Notes under the pieces: generated by a model
What the model was told of the DNA's origin: nothing
Databases searched by the model: none
Seen by the model: only the letters and a program-made list of their open reading frames with translations
Made by a program: the position numbers and the translations under genes
In this document: piece after piece, positions 1-12,435 of the stretch
Position numbering within the stretch: position 1 is the stretch's first letter
Layout of the letters: every line of letters starts with the position of its first letter
Assembly: GCA_019279435.1 (NCBI GenBank)
Contig: JAAALK010001900.1
Location: 102,605 to 166,604 of the forward strand
Source: Zizania palustris
Taxonomy: Eukaryota > Streptophyta > Magnoliopsida > Poales > Poaceae
Direction of reading: 5' to 3'
DNA length: 64,000 bases

Positions 1-102
1 ATTCCTTCGATATAGGCTCGCTCCTCCCGGCCGGCGGCCCGACCGGACCGGAACCGCGAGTTCGTTCGCGACTAGATATAGCTCGCTTCGAGGGCTATAT
101 AC

Positions 103-108
103 ATGGCT

Positions 109-145
<37 letters not shown>

Positions 146-2763
146 GGGAGCAGCAGCAGCAGCAAAGGAAGACGGTGGGGCTCGCGGCGCGGGACGCCTC
201 CGGCCGCCTCTCCCCGCTGACCCTTACCCGGAGGTATAGTACCGTGCGATGCCCTAGCTAGCTAGCAATCAAGCTACAGCTTTAAACCCTTTAATCAATT
301 CCCTTCTCCGGATATATATAAAATCCGTCGGGTTCTAGAACGTTCTAGGCCCTCGCCCCATGGGTCCCACCCACTAATTTCGCCATGGCGGTCCTCGCGT
401 GCACTGGCGCCGTACGGACGGCCGGATGGGCTGTCGCATCGTGCGCCGGCGGGCATGCATGTTTCTGTCGAATAGTTTTGTTTGTTTCTTCTCGTGATAT
501 CGTCTTTTTTTCTCCCTAGAGCGAAAAAATATGTTCTAAAATAAAATTTTAAAACTGCTTTTTTGTGTAGATCTGTATTATATTCTTCGCAAACAAAAGC
601 GAAAAACGGTAAAACAGACTAGAATTTACGCCATGTTTGTGTTAAATTTGAATCTTTTCATGTCAAGTATGTACAGCTATTGACAAACAGTACAAAGTCA
701 ACTCACCAGTTATAGTAACACGCACTAAAATTTAGTCCGTATCACATCGTATGTTTACACATCAATTTGAAGGGGACAAATTTATTAGAATTGATGATTA
801 GTAAATGTTTACCGTAGCATCACATTATTAAACCATGGTGTAATTAGGCTAATTAGATTCGTCTCGTGAATAATCTACCGATTATGAATGGATTTTGTAC
901 ATAGTCTACGTTTAATACTCCAAAATAGTACGTAAACATTCGATGTGACGGGACTAAAATTTGAATTAGGGGAAACAAACACCCCCTAATTGTCTTGGCG
1001 ACGACCTAGTCAACTCAAATCTCAACCTCACACCCCCTGTTCCTGGAATTGTCGTCAATTGTCGGAATTGATACGATCTATAAGTTTAGGGCTTCTCTGG
1101 ATACATGGTTTTTATAGAATTCAGTTCATATCCTCCAAAATTCATTTAAAATCCATCAATTCTAAATGAATCTTGAGGCTGCTTTGTGGTGTACTACAGT
1201 GGTTTGTTTGACTTCTTTCTTCTTGTCTCCCTCAGTTACTCATCCATTTCATGCTACAGAATTTGTCACTGACATCTGCTGATACTGGGACTCACATATT
1301 AGGAATAATCTCAATATAAGTAGTTTGAGCTACTGGTTGAAGTAGTCAATAAGAGTGCAGCTTTCTGAATTTTATTGCCATTTTATAGTTAACTGAACAC
1401 TTAGTATGAACTCTGATCCATGAAATTCAGCAGAACAGGCTCAACTAATTTGGTTGGTTTCAGTCGGAGTGTAGCATATAATCAACCTGAATCAAAATAT
1501 TACTTTGATTACAATCAACCTGAATCAAAATATTACTTCGATTACAATCAACATGAATCAAAAATTTTCTTTTCGTTGTTCAGGAACGCTGGAGATGACG
1601 ACGTGGTGATAAAGATTCTGTACTGTGGAATCTGCCACTCTGACCTGCATTGCATGAAGAATGAGTGGAACAACTCCATCTACCCTATTGTTCCTGGGTA
1701 GGAGCATCCATGCCTGAAATTCTAGCTTCTCAATGTATGTGATGAATGATTATTTGTGTAGAGTGCCTGATGATTGATGCGCGCTGCAGGCATGAGATCG
1801 CCGGCGTGGTGACGGAGGTCGGGAAGAACGTGGCCAAGTTCAAGGCCGGCGACAAGGTCGGCGTGGGGTGCATGGTGAACTCGTGCCAGTCATGCGAGAA
1901 CTGCAACCAGGGCTTCGAGAACAACTGCTCGGGGATCATCTTCACCTACAACTCCGTCGACCGGGACGGCACCGTCACCTACGGCGGCTACTCCAGCATG
2001 GTGGTGGTGCACGAGCGCTTTGTGGTCCGCTTCCCGGAGGCCATGCCGCTAGACAAGGGCGCGCCGCTGCTCTGCGCCGGCATCACCGTGTACAGCCCGA
2101 TGAAGTACCACGGGCTCAACGTCCCCGGCAAGCACGTCGGCGTGCTCGGCCTGGGAGGGCTCGGCCACGTCGCGGTGAAGTTCGGCAAGGCGTTCGGGAT
2201 GAAGGTGACGGTGATCAGCTCGTCGCCGGGGAAGAGGCAGGAGGCCATCGAGCGGCTGGGCGCCGACGCGTTCGTCGTGTCCAAGAACGCCGAGGAGATG
2301 CAGGCCGCCTTCGGCACCATGGACGGCATCATCAACACGGTCTCCGCGAACATCCCCGTCGCGCCGCTGCTGGGGTTGCTGAAGCCCAACGGCAAGATGA
2401 TCCTCGTCGGCCTTCCGGAGAAGCCACTGGAGATCCCTCCCTTCGCCCTCGTCGCCGGTGAGACCACAGAGCTAGTAGCAACATCTGCTCATCTGCTAGT
2501 TCATGATAATTCCGCAGTAAATGATTTCCAAGATGATGATCGATGCAGGGAACAAGACTCTGGCCGGGAGCAACATCGGCGGCATAGCGGACACGCAGGA
2601 GATGATCGACTTCGCGGCGAAGCACGGCGTGACGGCGGACATCGAGGTGATCGGCGCCGACTACGTGAACGCGGCAATGGAGCGCCTCGCCAAGGCCGAC
2701 GTCAGGTACCGCTTCGTCATCGACATCGGCAACACCCTGCAGGCCATGGACGCCACCGAGTGA
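103..2763 (+). CDS. CAD7: Cinnamyl alcohol dehydrogenase (CAD), 4 exons
   Basis: Zinc- and NADPH-dependent alcohol dehydrogenase of the monolignol pathway in the cytosol; the family reduces cinnamaldehydes to alcohols for lignin. Exons are 103-233, 1584-1697, 1790-2457 and 2549-2763; all introns are GT-AG and the phases close exactly, giving 375 aa. Seen: the catalytic-zinc segment GICHSDLH, then GHEIAGVVTEVG; the four-cysteine structural-zinc loop (VNSCQSCENCNQGFENNC); the Rossmann motif GLGGLGHVAVKFG; and a C-terminal NKTLAGSNIGG stretch. The N-terminus has an unusual poly-Ala run from a GCG microsatellite followed by poly-Gln. The ATG at 103 is the first in frame and follows a short GC-rich leader. 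Symbol CAD7 (also FC1) rests on remembered chromosome-4 neighbours ZIP3 and HAK11, not on a search; CAD-family membership itself is certain. Confidence 0.93.
718..992. mobile_element. Degenerate MITE in CAD intron 1
   Basis: An AT-rich segment with the phrases ACTAAAATTTAGTCC near its left side and GGGACTAAAATTTGAATTAGGGG near its right. This is the look of a common rice terminal-inverted-repeat MITE; a related but shorter piece lies at 53.9-54.1 kb. The left terminus is eroded, so the borders are approximate and no target duplication was identified. Confidence 0.5.
1480..1567. repeat. 33-bp tandem repeat, about 2.7 copies
   Basis: Three consecutive units begin with AATCAACCTGAATCAAAATA at 1480, 1513 and 1546; the third is cut short and has one substitution (AACATGAATC). 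The array ends about 16 bp before the 3' splice site of CAD intron 1, so it overlaps the usual branch-point zone. Confidence 0.85.
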
Positions 2764-4341
2764 TCGACCTGCTCCTACTGTTCGTACCGACGGCCCTCTA
2801 CTATTCCGATTTGTTCTAGCTTATTATAACGGTGCAGTTTATCAAAAAAAAAACTGAGTTATGGCTATAAATTATAATAAGTTGGTAGAATATGTTGATC
2901 TATGTGTTTTAGGTTATAAAAATATGTTGGATTGTTATAATCCGAAATAATCGTAACCTAAATAAACTGTGTTTAAAATATTGTTGTTTGTATATTATGT
3001 TAAAAATATTGTAATAATGTTGTACTTATTTTATTCTGGTGTTCATACAAACAATATTGTTTTGAGCTAATTTTATGGTCACACCAACTCTCAATCAATT
3101 AAAGGCCATGGTATAAAAATATGACTTTGTCCGAAGACATCTCAAAATTATGAATATTTGTTGCAAACACGGTCACCGTTATTTTTGACAAAATTTGTTG
3201 CAGGAGTAGCAAATTTTCCCTTTGGAGGGATCTGGTCGTAGCAGCCTAAACATGATAACTATAGTAGGTTAATTAACAACGTAGACCTATTCAACGTACT
3301 TTCCTCCGTATTTTTTCTATTTTTATTTGTTTTCCACCTCCATTTCATAGCTAAGGATGACCTTAACACTTATAATAAAAAATATAGTTAAAAATACACT
3401 TCTCTGGTGTATTATGAAATATTAAATCCAGTTACAATATTAGAGGCAAAATAGCATATTTAAAATCTAGTATAACAACACGGGTTTAAAGTCTAATCCA
3501 TCAAAGCTCATCAATTTTTTCCTCAATTAAGACCCTAACCCTAACAACATACTACACTCCCACACCGGCGTGGCTATTATAGGTACGTACGTACGGCTAG
3601 CTTGTTAATAGTAATGGAACAGTTTTACATATGACATTATCTAGCAAACACACGCCAAAAGTTGTCAACCCTTCCAGCTATTGATTATCAAAAGAACGCG
3701 TCAACCCTTCCAAAACTGCATGAAATTTGGAGATTGTCTCAAGACAACATTCTGAAGAACACAATCCTTGTAAAATCATTTCTTTGATAATCAATCACCG
3801 TCCGATTACAACATTGCATCCGTCTTCCTTAAAGATACAGGTTAATGCATAACTTATTTCAGCTTAAAAGGGCTAATAATCTTTGTGGTCCGGTGCAGAT
3901 ATATCTATTATACATCACAATTCACACACAGCGTAAACACTAGGCAAGCTATTTCCTCACCTCTGCAAAATTGCTCGAGATATTACCAAGCAAGCTCATC
4001 ATGAGAAATCACTGGTCATGCTTCGAATGCTTGGGCACAAGTTAGCTCCTTGATTCGGCCGAACTGCTATCAATTCAAAATAGTCATCAAACCCGTGGTG
4101 CCCAAGCACTGGCCAGATTGATAATTGTTATATGAATCTGCTGCATTCTGCCAGCACTCCAGTGCAGTTCCAGATTGGCCAAGCCATCTATACAGGAACT
4201 AGAGCTGCGGAAAGAAGTATATGATTCCTTAAGGCGAGTTGATGGGAACATAAATAATCAGAATGACCAAAATCTAGAGCTACATTTGAGTGCCAGCGTT
4301 CTGTTAGAAGATTAGTTGCCGACTTGTAAGTGATTACTTTT
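2764..4341. other. Convergent intergenic region between CAD and the ERA-like GTPase
   Basis: AT-rich sequence between two convergent genes, presumably holding both 3' untranslated regions. No coding exon, RNA gene or well-formed transposon was recognised. Confidence 0.6.
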
Positions 4342-7300
4342 CTAGCCTTTCGAGAATATCTGGTAGCAATGTAGCATGCTAACAGCTGAGAAAACATGGA
4401 AATGTGAGTGAGACATACTCATAATCTGTTCATGCACTCCTCTTTTAGCAACTCTAACTTGTAGTATCAGATGGACATCTCGCTTGAATATGGACCTCAA
4501 TTCTTCATTGGCTTCAATACCAATTCTCCTGAAACAATTGTCCCAAATGAGATAGCTCAACAAATTAATAGTGTAGTATCAATCAACTTTTCTCATGTGT
4601 AATATCAATCATGCACAAGAATAACTATCAGATGCATTTCAGAATTGAGATTATGAATTTAAAAGGCACTTCACAAAAAGGCACCATCTGAATTTGTTAC
4701 CCAATCTTGGAGCCATTTTTCCCAACAAGAATATGGCGTTGACTTTGCTTTGGTGCGATGAAGTGGTGTTCCACCCTAAGAGAACCATCTTTTAGCTCCT
4801 TCCAATCCATCAGACGATGCTCAATTACATAAGGAATTTCCTGCAGTAGGTCATAAATTAGCAGATAATTCCATCAGAATGACAGAGCACCCAATTATAC
4901 AGCACAAACATCTCCAAGAATTACTTGGTGAATGTGATCCAGCATCTTCTCCCGCACAACCTCCAATGAAATGGTTTTCATAACCTCTTCAGTCATTGAA
5001 GTTGGTTCCTCATCCCAAGGTCTTCTCACTGCCTACATAGCATTGGCATGGTTTGAGTATTGATTGTAGGAAACCAAGTTCAAGATGTTCAGTTGGTCAC
5101 AGCATGCAACAGAGATAACAGCCATTTAATAATTTACAAAGGTGACACACTGGGTAAGTGGGTATAGACTAAAACACCTGTTCCGTCAAGAACTGTACAA
5201 GGTCTTTCACTCCTTTGCCTTTTAGTCCAGATACCATGAAGTACCTAATATTTCAAACATTTTTTTATGAGGCGAATAAAATAGTAGCAAGGTAAATGCA
5301 AGTACCCTTGCAGACAAAGGGGGACCTTTCATAAGCAGGAAGATCTTCAAATTCCTTTGCAACCTTAAGCAAGTCTTTTTTGTCTTCCACAAGGTCGACT
5401 TTATTCATGCATAATATACGCTTCTGATCTGGGTTTACCTCAGTACCCAATCGTTTGATTAACTTGATGACTCGCGAATCAGGGCTGTATAAATGAAAAA
5501 AATGATCAGAATTGTGCTTATCATGAGCACTACATAAAATAAGAACTGCATTTGAAAGATTGACTGGCGATACAGAGTGAAAGAAGGATCAAGACAAATA
5601 TTTGGCAAAGACTTACGTTTTAAGATGTCTGCTAACATCAAACATGACTATTAGTAAATCATAAAGGTTAATTGAGCTCCAGGCACTCTCCACACGAACA
5701 GTGACATCTCTATGAGGAAATCCATGGTGGCCTAGCATGAGCCCTGGGGTGTCAAAAAAACACTGCAGAGAATATTAACAGTGCAACAACTAAAAGTTCA
5801 AGCAAAACTTTATAGGCAACTCCCATAGGCATAAAATTTCATAGCAGTTCCTTAATTATGAGCCATACATTTGACACTTTTAGAGACAAATCTAATCGAA
5901 ACAAATTTTTGGTATATCATACAATCAAACCATGGGCCGCAAATGAACTTGCATTGACTGAATTGAATATATCTATTAATGTAATCAGTAATGGTATAAA
6001 TAAATCACATTGTACTCTATTGTATGATATGTAATGCACTAATCATTGTCCAAAATCAAATTATTTGCAAATGAAATACAGCCAAGCATCGTTAGACAAG
6101 ATTTTGAGAAATCCATAATGATAATGTCAAAAGTTGGAAATGTGAATTCATTTCATACTAGCACAAGCAGATATTGAGGGACATAACGTACTATTTGAGT
6201 CTTTCCTTTTGTCAGCACACCCAAAATCTCATGAGTTGTAGTATTTGTCTTTCGGGATACAGCTGCAACTTTTGTTCCAACCTGCAGAAAATACGAACAG
6301 GGGAACATCAGGCTCCAGTAGAGCAAGCTGGCAAGTGCTAGCTGAATTCTACTAGTCAACAGGCGCATCATCAACAGAATTCCAACAATGATCAATGGAT
6401 AGACACCAAAACCTATAAAATAATGGACTGATAAGTGTAGTTATTGTAGTAATGAAAACCCAAATTTGCAATTGGCAACTGCACGATTCTGTTAAGTTAA
6501 TCAAATCTAACAGGATGCCATGGGGCATCAAAGAACTTGAATCTTGCACCATTTTTCTTATTATTTAAACCTCACAGGCCATGACAAACAATATGTAAAA
6601 ATGGTTCAGGGTTAAAATACTCAGCAATCTTAACTTAGGCAGCTTTGCTTAACCAAGCTTTTGTCTCTGACAACGAACCTAGTCAGCTTAAGTAACGTTT
6701 GGCTAGATCAGGTGCATTTGTTGTGGATAAAGAGAGCTCAGGATGGTCGTTTGCTATTGATTAGTTTAATCCTAGGTTCAGCAGAGATAGAATTTCTCAA
6801 CTAGAACAAACTAACCAAAATTCCATGGTCGCAGTGATCACTGATCAGTGAAATTGTGAGATTGAGATGGACGATGGATCACGAGAAATCAACAGTAGTA
6901 CACAATAAAATTGGTAAACAAATTATGTCAGGCAGTTTAGCAAAATCCATGATATCCTGTGTTTGTGAGGAATATCGAGCGAACATACGTACCATAGTGT
7001 TGGTGAGGGAGGACTTGCCGGCATTGGGCGCGCCGACGATGCCAACCGACAGCGACATCTGGTCCTCCTCCCTGATCTCGCCGGGCCCCACGTCGTCGTC
7101 CTCATCGGGCGGCTCCAGCGCGGCCTCGAGCAGGGCCAGCGCCACCTCTCTGGACCGCTCCTCCTCCACCGCCTCGTCCAGGCCCCTCACGCCCCTCTCC
7201 TTCCCGAAGAGCGCCACGTCGGCGCGCGCGCGGAGGGAGGGGTCGAAGCGGAGCTTCCTGAGAGCGGAGACGGGGTTCCGCGCTTTCGACGGCTCCGACG

Positions 7301-7514
7301 AGGGTGGCAGAGAGAACTCCGAGCTGTCGAAGTCGGCGTCGGGGGCGGCTGCCGCGGAGTCAGAGTCCGAGGAGGCGTCAGCCGCGGCGGCGGAGGAGGA
7401 GGAGGAGGAGGAGGAAGAGGAAGACGAGGCGGTGGATAGGATACGGAGAGGCGTCGGGACGCGGCTCAATGCTAGGGTGCGGAGCGGGCGGAGGGCCCCG
7501 ACGAAGCGGCGCAT
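4342..7514 (-). CDS. ERA-like GTPase (GTP-binding protein ERG), 8 exons, organellar
   Basis: GTPase of the Era family, which binds small-subunit rRNA and assists ribosome assembly. Exons (descending): 7514-6993, 6281-6192, 5762-5617, 5484-5326, 5244-5178, 5032-4925, 4840-4701 and 4528-4342; all introns GT-AG, phases close, 472 aa. Seen: G1 GAPNAGKS at about residue 160; a switch region rich in TNTTTHE; G3 DTPG; G4 NKVD; and a C-terminal KH domain with VGKNGSKIG. The first 20 residues are Arg-rich without acidic residues, suggesting a mitochondrial (or plastid) presequence, followed by poly-Ser from a TCC-type microsatellite. The last 20 or so residues after the KH domain are not a family feature I recognise, so the exact stop is the least certain part. 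Confidence 0.93.
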
Positions 7515-7735
7515 GGCGGCGGCCGGCCGGCGGAGGAGGAGGAGACGGAGGGTTTAAGGCGGGGTATTTTGGGGAGATTAATGCGGAGACGGAGGAAGCG
7601 AGTAGGTTTGAAGGGTGCAGTGGGCTTTTGGGCTTTTGGGCTTTGGGTCACACGATGGGCCAAGACATTGGGCTTTATGGACTTTATGGCCTTCTTAGTC
7701 GGTGGACTAATTCGGGCCATTATAATACCCCTAGT
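7515..7735 (-). promoter_or_regulatory. Promoter/5' leader of the ERA-like gene with GGGCT/TGGGCC motifs
   Basis: Just upstream of the start codon lie GGGCTTTT repeats (7622-7645) and a TGGGCC at 7658-7663, the site II/GGGCC class typical of plant genes for ribosome and organelle biogenesis. No TATA box is evident. Function is inferred from motif class and position. Confidence 0.4.
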
Positions 7736-9268
7736 AATTATACGCAAAATTCATAGTTTTTGCGTGATTTTTCAGAAATCTAAGGGTTTTTACGCAAAAT
7801 TTGTACCACGCAAGATACAAAATTAAAAGACTGAAATGCAAAAGTATATTTTTCTTTTTTCTTATTATTATGCAAGATACAAAATTAAAGGACTGAAACG
7901 TGGTTGGTGCGCACGGAACGAGTTGGGCGGGTGGGGAGTCAGTTGGAGCGTCGTGCATGCATGAGGGGTGGGCGAGCGCGTGGTTGGGGCACGTGAGGAG
8001 GGGCATTGACGGAAGGGTTAATTTTTTTCGTGCCATTACAATTTTCACGGTTTGCCAATATGTCATCGGTGTGTCACTGACAGATGGGAGCCGCCACAGT
8101 CACTGACAGTGGCATATAGGCAATTTTTAAAAATTATAATGGCATGTGAGTAATTTTTCCTTGACGGAATCCACGGGCGAAGTTCGCGCTTTATATTAGT
8201 AGAGATAGACTGAACTCTTCTCAACTTAAAAGTTAGATAACTAGTTTTGCTTCAAACCAGTTTCAGTTACGCCGGATTAAATACGTGATTTGTATGCATG
8301 TACTGTTTAGAGCAAGTGATAGCTGATCACGGAGCTTAAATTATTTTTGATTTTTAGTTAGCCGAAGACAGTTAGGGTATTTTGAAAAAAACTAATGTTA
8401 ACTAACGGTAATAACATATATAAACACATAAAATTTAAACAATGGTATATATAGAAATAGCATATTTTCAACGGTATATATGGAACCGACGAACTTACAA
8501 CAACATATACGGGATTTTCTCATATATATATATATATAATGTGCTTTGTGTGCGGTAGCTTTTATCTATTTTTTATGTGATGTTGTTTTAATATTATAAT
8601 TTTTTATATTACAATACACGGTGCACTCACCTAGTAATTCTAGAAATACTTGTCTGAAAGAAACATAAATAAATGGATCCAAACTATATGTATATGGCCA
8701 AGAAACTTTTATGGAAATATACGACGTGCACACATACTTCTCGTGTATTCACATTGCACACCAACTAGTAAATATAATATAAATTTTAAGCAAAATCCTA
8801 CACATACTTTCAATCATACTCTGTCTGCACACAAATTTTTAAATTCAAACTCATAGTGCATAAAGAGCAGCCAAAAAAGACAAATTCATGACATAAATTA
8901 GTAGGATGAAGTTAACATCATAAATTACAGATTTGCCGCTCTCAACGATGGTGTAAAAAAGAGAGCTGGGTGATTAGCTGATTCTTCATCGAACAAACTC
9001 GAGCTAAGAATCTATCTGTTCTACAAAGCTTTTGTCCTGAAAGATCCATCTGTTCGTGATCCACTATATATCTATATCTCGACGACCATTTGATTCTACA
9101 AGAATTTGGCGGGAGCACATCATCATTCGGCAAGAATCAGATTTGGTGCCATGACAAGTTGACAACAAAACGTGTCAGCGATGAACTAAGCTCAGAAAAT
9201 TTCCACTTTTCAGAGACAACGTTGAGAGTTTCAGTTCTTGGCTGCTCATCTGGGTGAACTCGAAGATC
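7736..9268. other. Intergenic region with a possible Helitron-like fragment
   Basis: Contains a stretch which, read on the minus strand, starts TCTCTACTAATATAAAGCG at about 8206 and ends near CTAG at about 7731, the termini expected of a rice Helitron; the 3' flank does not have the usual T, so this is tentative. Parts near 7740-7800 resemble, inverted, the Helitron at 54.2-54.6 kb. The rest is AT-rich and uninformative; the last part should be the ZIP 3' untranslated region. Confidence 0.35.
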
Positions 9269-11207
9269 TCATGCCCATTTGGCGAGCAGAGACATGAGGC
9301 CTGCCCCGAGGAAGAGGGCGAGGTACGTCGCCAGCTGAAGCTTGGTGTTCGTTTGAAGCTTGGGGTTGTTGAAATCTGCAGCCAGGAGGTCAACCAGCGA
9401 CATGTAGATCAGTATCCCCGCCGCCGCAGAGTTGAACGCCCCCTCGACGACGACGGCGGTCGAGCTGTGCTCGCCGTAGCTGGACGTGACTGCGATCCCC
9501 AGTGCGATGCCCGCCGGAGCAGTCAGGGAGAAGAAGGTCGCCATGATCACTGTTGCTCTCGCCTTGAAATTCGCCTGCCTCAAGAACATGTGTACAAAGC
9601 ATGTCACTTCACCTAATTGAAATCTGAAATCTGAAATCTGAAATCTGAAAGAATTGTCTTTTAGGTACAGGTTAAATCTGAAATCCTGTTCTGAGAGCGT
9701 CCAGGAAAACGAAAGGACAAAACAAAATCACAAGATGATTCCTGTTTCTGGACAGAAAACTGGCACTAGTTGAATCAAGTTAGTCAAAAAGAAAAAAAAA
9801 ATCTGAACCGTGCTGGTTGAATCAATTATTGATGGTCCTATCAAGTTTGCTCTGTATACGGTAGGCATGTAGCCATGAATATCCATGTCTGCATGTCGTC
9901 TTCCACACACTTTTGCTAATGGGGCATGCCCTTCTGTTTCTGTCATGAGCCCAGCTGCCTTTTTCCCTGGTTTTAACATCTAGAAAGTTTTATCACTTTG
10001 CAGTGCAAGTAAACAAATCAACAGTTTCAATGTTAATCATGGTAATATCAGGCAGATAGATGTAAGATGTTCATGTTAATCATGGCTGTGAATTGTGGTT
10101 GCGACGTACCTGGACAATGCAGCCACCAAGGCCAATGCCTTCAAAGAACTGGTGGAAGCTGAGGGCTCCGACGAGAGGCCGGATGGTCGACGGCCTCAGA
10201 GATGCACCTAGCGAAACCCCGATGATCACCGAGTGCACCAAGATTCCCAGCTCCAGAACCTGCAAGATCAGATCACGATCCGTCAAATCGGCAATTTTTA
10301 GCACAACAGCGGTATGTTCTATATGATTTTGATTTGTTTGGTTGCAAATTAAAGCAGGTAGTGCTCGCTTTGATCTTTTAAATATGGCATTTCAGTCAAA
10401 ATTAGAACTTTATTTGAACCGGACAAAAAAATGTGGTTTTTAACGTGTGTTTTGTTATGGAAAAAGATATTGATTGAGCTTGGCGCGGTAACTGAGGAGT
10501 GAGGAGCTCACCTGAGAGATCACTCTGTGCCGGATAGTTTCGGCGACGGAGACATCCTCCGGCGAGGTGACAGCAGCCGGCCCGCCGTGGCCGTGCGCGT
10601 GGCCGTGCGTCGCGTGCGTGTGCACATGGACGTGGCCCGCGTGCTCGGTGCGGCCCTCCAAGTCCCCGGCGGCGCGCCCGTCGTGCGCGTCGACGGCGTC
10701 GTCGTCGACAGGGCGCGCCTTCTTGAAGTGCGACCGGCTGTAGTATCCGGCGGCGACCGAGTCGACCATCATGGTGACCATGGCCGCGGCCATGGCGACG
10801 AGCCCGGCGTACGGGAAACCGCTCCTAGAACCCCCGCCGCACGGCGACGCGAGCGCGTCGAACGCGGCGGGCAGGATGTGCACCATGCCGGTGGCGAGGA
10901 TGACCCCCGCGGCGAACGCCTTGACGGCGAAGAACACGTCTCCGTCTGGCCGCAGAGCGGCGAACGACCGGCCCAGCACGGGCACCAGCACCCCCGCCGC
11001 GCCGGCCGCCAGGATGGACGCGATCGCGACGAACTTGAGCCGCAGCGCCCCGCTCGCGTCCTCCGCCGCCTCCGCCGCATTACCGCACTCGCACCCCCTC
11101 CCGGCCACCGCCGCCTGCGCACCCGGTGGTGCCATGGTCAGCAGCACGAGCGACACGACCCACAGAAGCAGCATGGCTCGAGGCGCTCTGTCTCTCCCGG
11201 CGCCCAT
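9269..11207 (-). CDS. ZIP3: ZIP-family zinc/iron transporter, 3 exons
   Basis: Membrane transporter moving Zn2+ and related divalent metals into the cytosol. Exons 11207-10512, 10259-10110 and 9574-9269, GT-AG and in phase, 383 aa from this start (in-frame Met codons at residues 12 and 25 are possible alternatives). Seen: an N-terminal signal-peptide-like hydrophobic stretch; an ECGN-type cysteine pair after it; TM I-III; a variable cytosolic loop with the His-rich metal-binding run HVHVHTHATHGHAHGHGG; then TM IV HSVIIGVSLG and TM V HQFFEGIGLGG with the conserved intramembrane His residues; TM VI-VIII in exon 3; and a short C-terminus ending LLAKWA. The fold and exon structure match plant ZIPs. 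Symbol ZIP3 is inferred from remembered proximity to CAD7 and HAK11. Confidence 0.92.
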
Positions 11208-11935
11208 GGCTGGCAGGCGGGCGTGCTGCGTGCTTGGTGCTCGGTGCTGGTGCGCGCGCGGCGTGTGCCGTGTGGGGGAGGGGAGGGAGGCGGCGCGGCG
11301 CGCGCTGGCGTTTTATAACGGCGCGCGCCCGCGCAGCACACCGAGGGTGGCATGTGCTCATCTTCCTCACCTCTTGCCTCCACTGCTGCTTCACTTGTAG
11401 ACCGACCACTAGAACTCAAGAGATTTACTATTATGTCATATATAAATTAATAACATTTACTATGTTTTATATGATTTTATGATATATGTTTTTTATATCA
11501 GATCATGAATACGATAGAATATGAAACACTTAACTATATAGATGTCACGACAAAAAATCCATTTGAATGTGAAAAGAGATATGAGTTAGCTGACACCAAA
11601 TCTTGACGATTACGTTTGTTTTAGTTTGGTATTATATATATAGAAATAAGTTAGTTTATTGGATTATTGGTTTAAAGAAGTATAAATAAGAAAAATATGG
11701 AGAAATCGGAGAGATAGAATTAAAATTTTTTAGGAGTTTTTTTAGTTAGATTATATATATGCTGGTCCATATTTTGATTCATATACGTACGTATCAGATC
11801 ATGACTAGCTGTGCTTAAGGAAGAATATTCTCTCAACTTTATTGGACCAAATGTCAGCCATCCAAATTAATTAGAATGCACAAAAGTATTATGACGACAT
11901 TCCACAAAGCTTTCAATCACGAATTTCAAGTTACC

Positions 11936-12435
11936 GAGGTAGGTTATTCTTAATTAATTAAAATAATTAATTAATAATCTTTTTAAAAAAAATAACTCTT
12001 GCTGTAGTTTAATTTTTGAGGAGTTTCACTGTACTGAGGTAGGTTATTCTTAATTAATTAAAATAATTAATTAATAATCTTTTTAAAAAAATTAACTCTT
12101 GCTGTAGTTTAATTTTTGAGGAGTTTTACTGTACTGAGGTAGGTTATTCTTAATTAATTAAAATAATTAATTAATAATCTTTTTAAAAAAATTAACTCTT
12201 GCTGTAGTTTAATTTTTGAGGAGTTTCACTGTACTGAGGTAGGTTATTCTTAATTAATTAAAATAATTAATTAATAATCTTTTTAAAAAAATTAACTCTT
12301 GCTGTAGTTTAATTTTTGAGGAGTTTTACTGTACTGAGGTAGGTTATTCTTAATTATTTAAAATAATTAATTAAAAATCTTTTTTAAAAATTAACTCTTG
12401 CTGTAGTTTAATTTTTGAGGAGTTTTACTGTACTT
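11936..12435. repeat. Five tandem copies of a 100-bp unit
   Basis: Units start with GAGGTAGGTTATTCTTAATT at 11936, 12036, 12136, 12236 and 12336. Each holds an AT palindrome of TTAATTAA blocks and the phrase CTTGCTGTAGTTTAATTTTT. Copies 1 and 3 share GAGTTTCACT while copies 2 and 4 share GAGTTTTACT, so a 200-bp dimer appears to have been duplicated. Confidence 0.95.

Noticed and set aside
7730..8206. Confident Helitron call on the minus strand
   Set aside because: The 5' terminus fits, but the base after CTAG is not T and the body is too diverged; kept only as a tentative remark in the intergenic entry.
10527..11400. Long plus-strand frames over the ZIP first exon
   Set aside because: Shadow frames of a GC-rich exon; the minus-strand frame encodes a clear ZIP transporter with matching splice sites.
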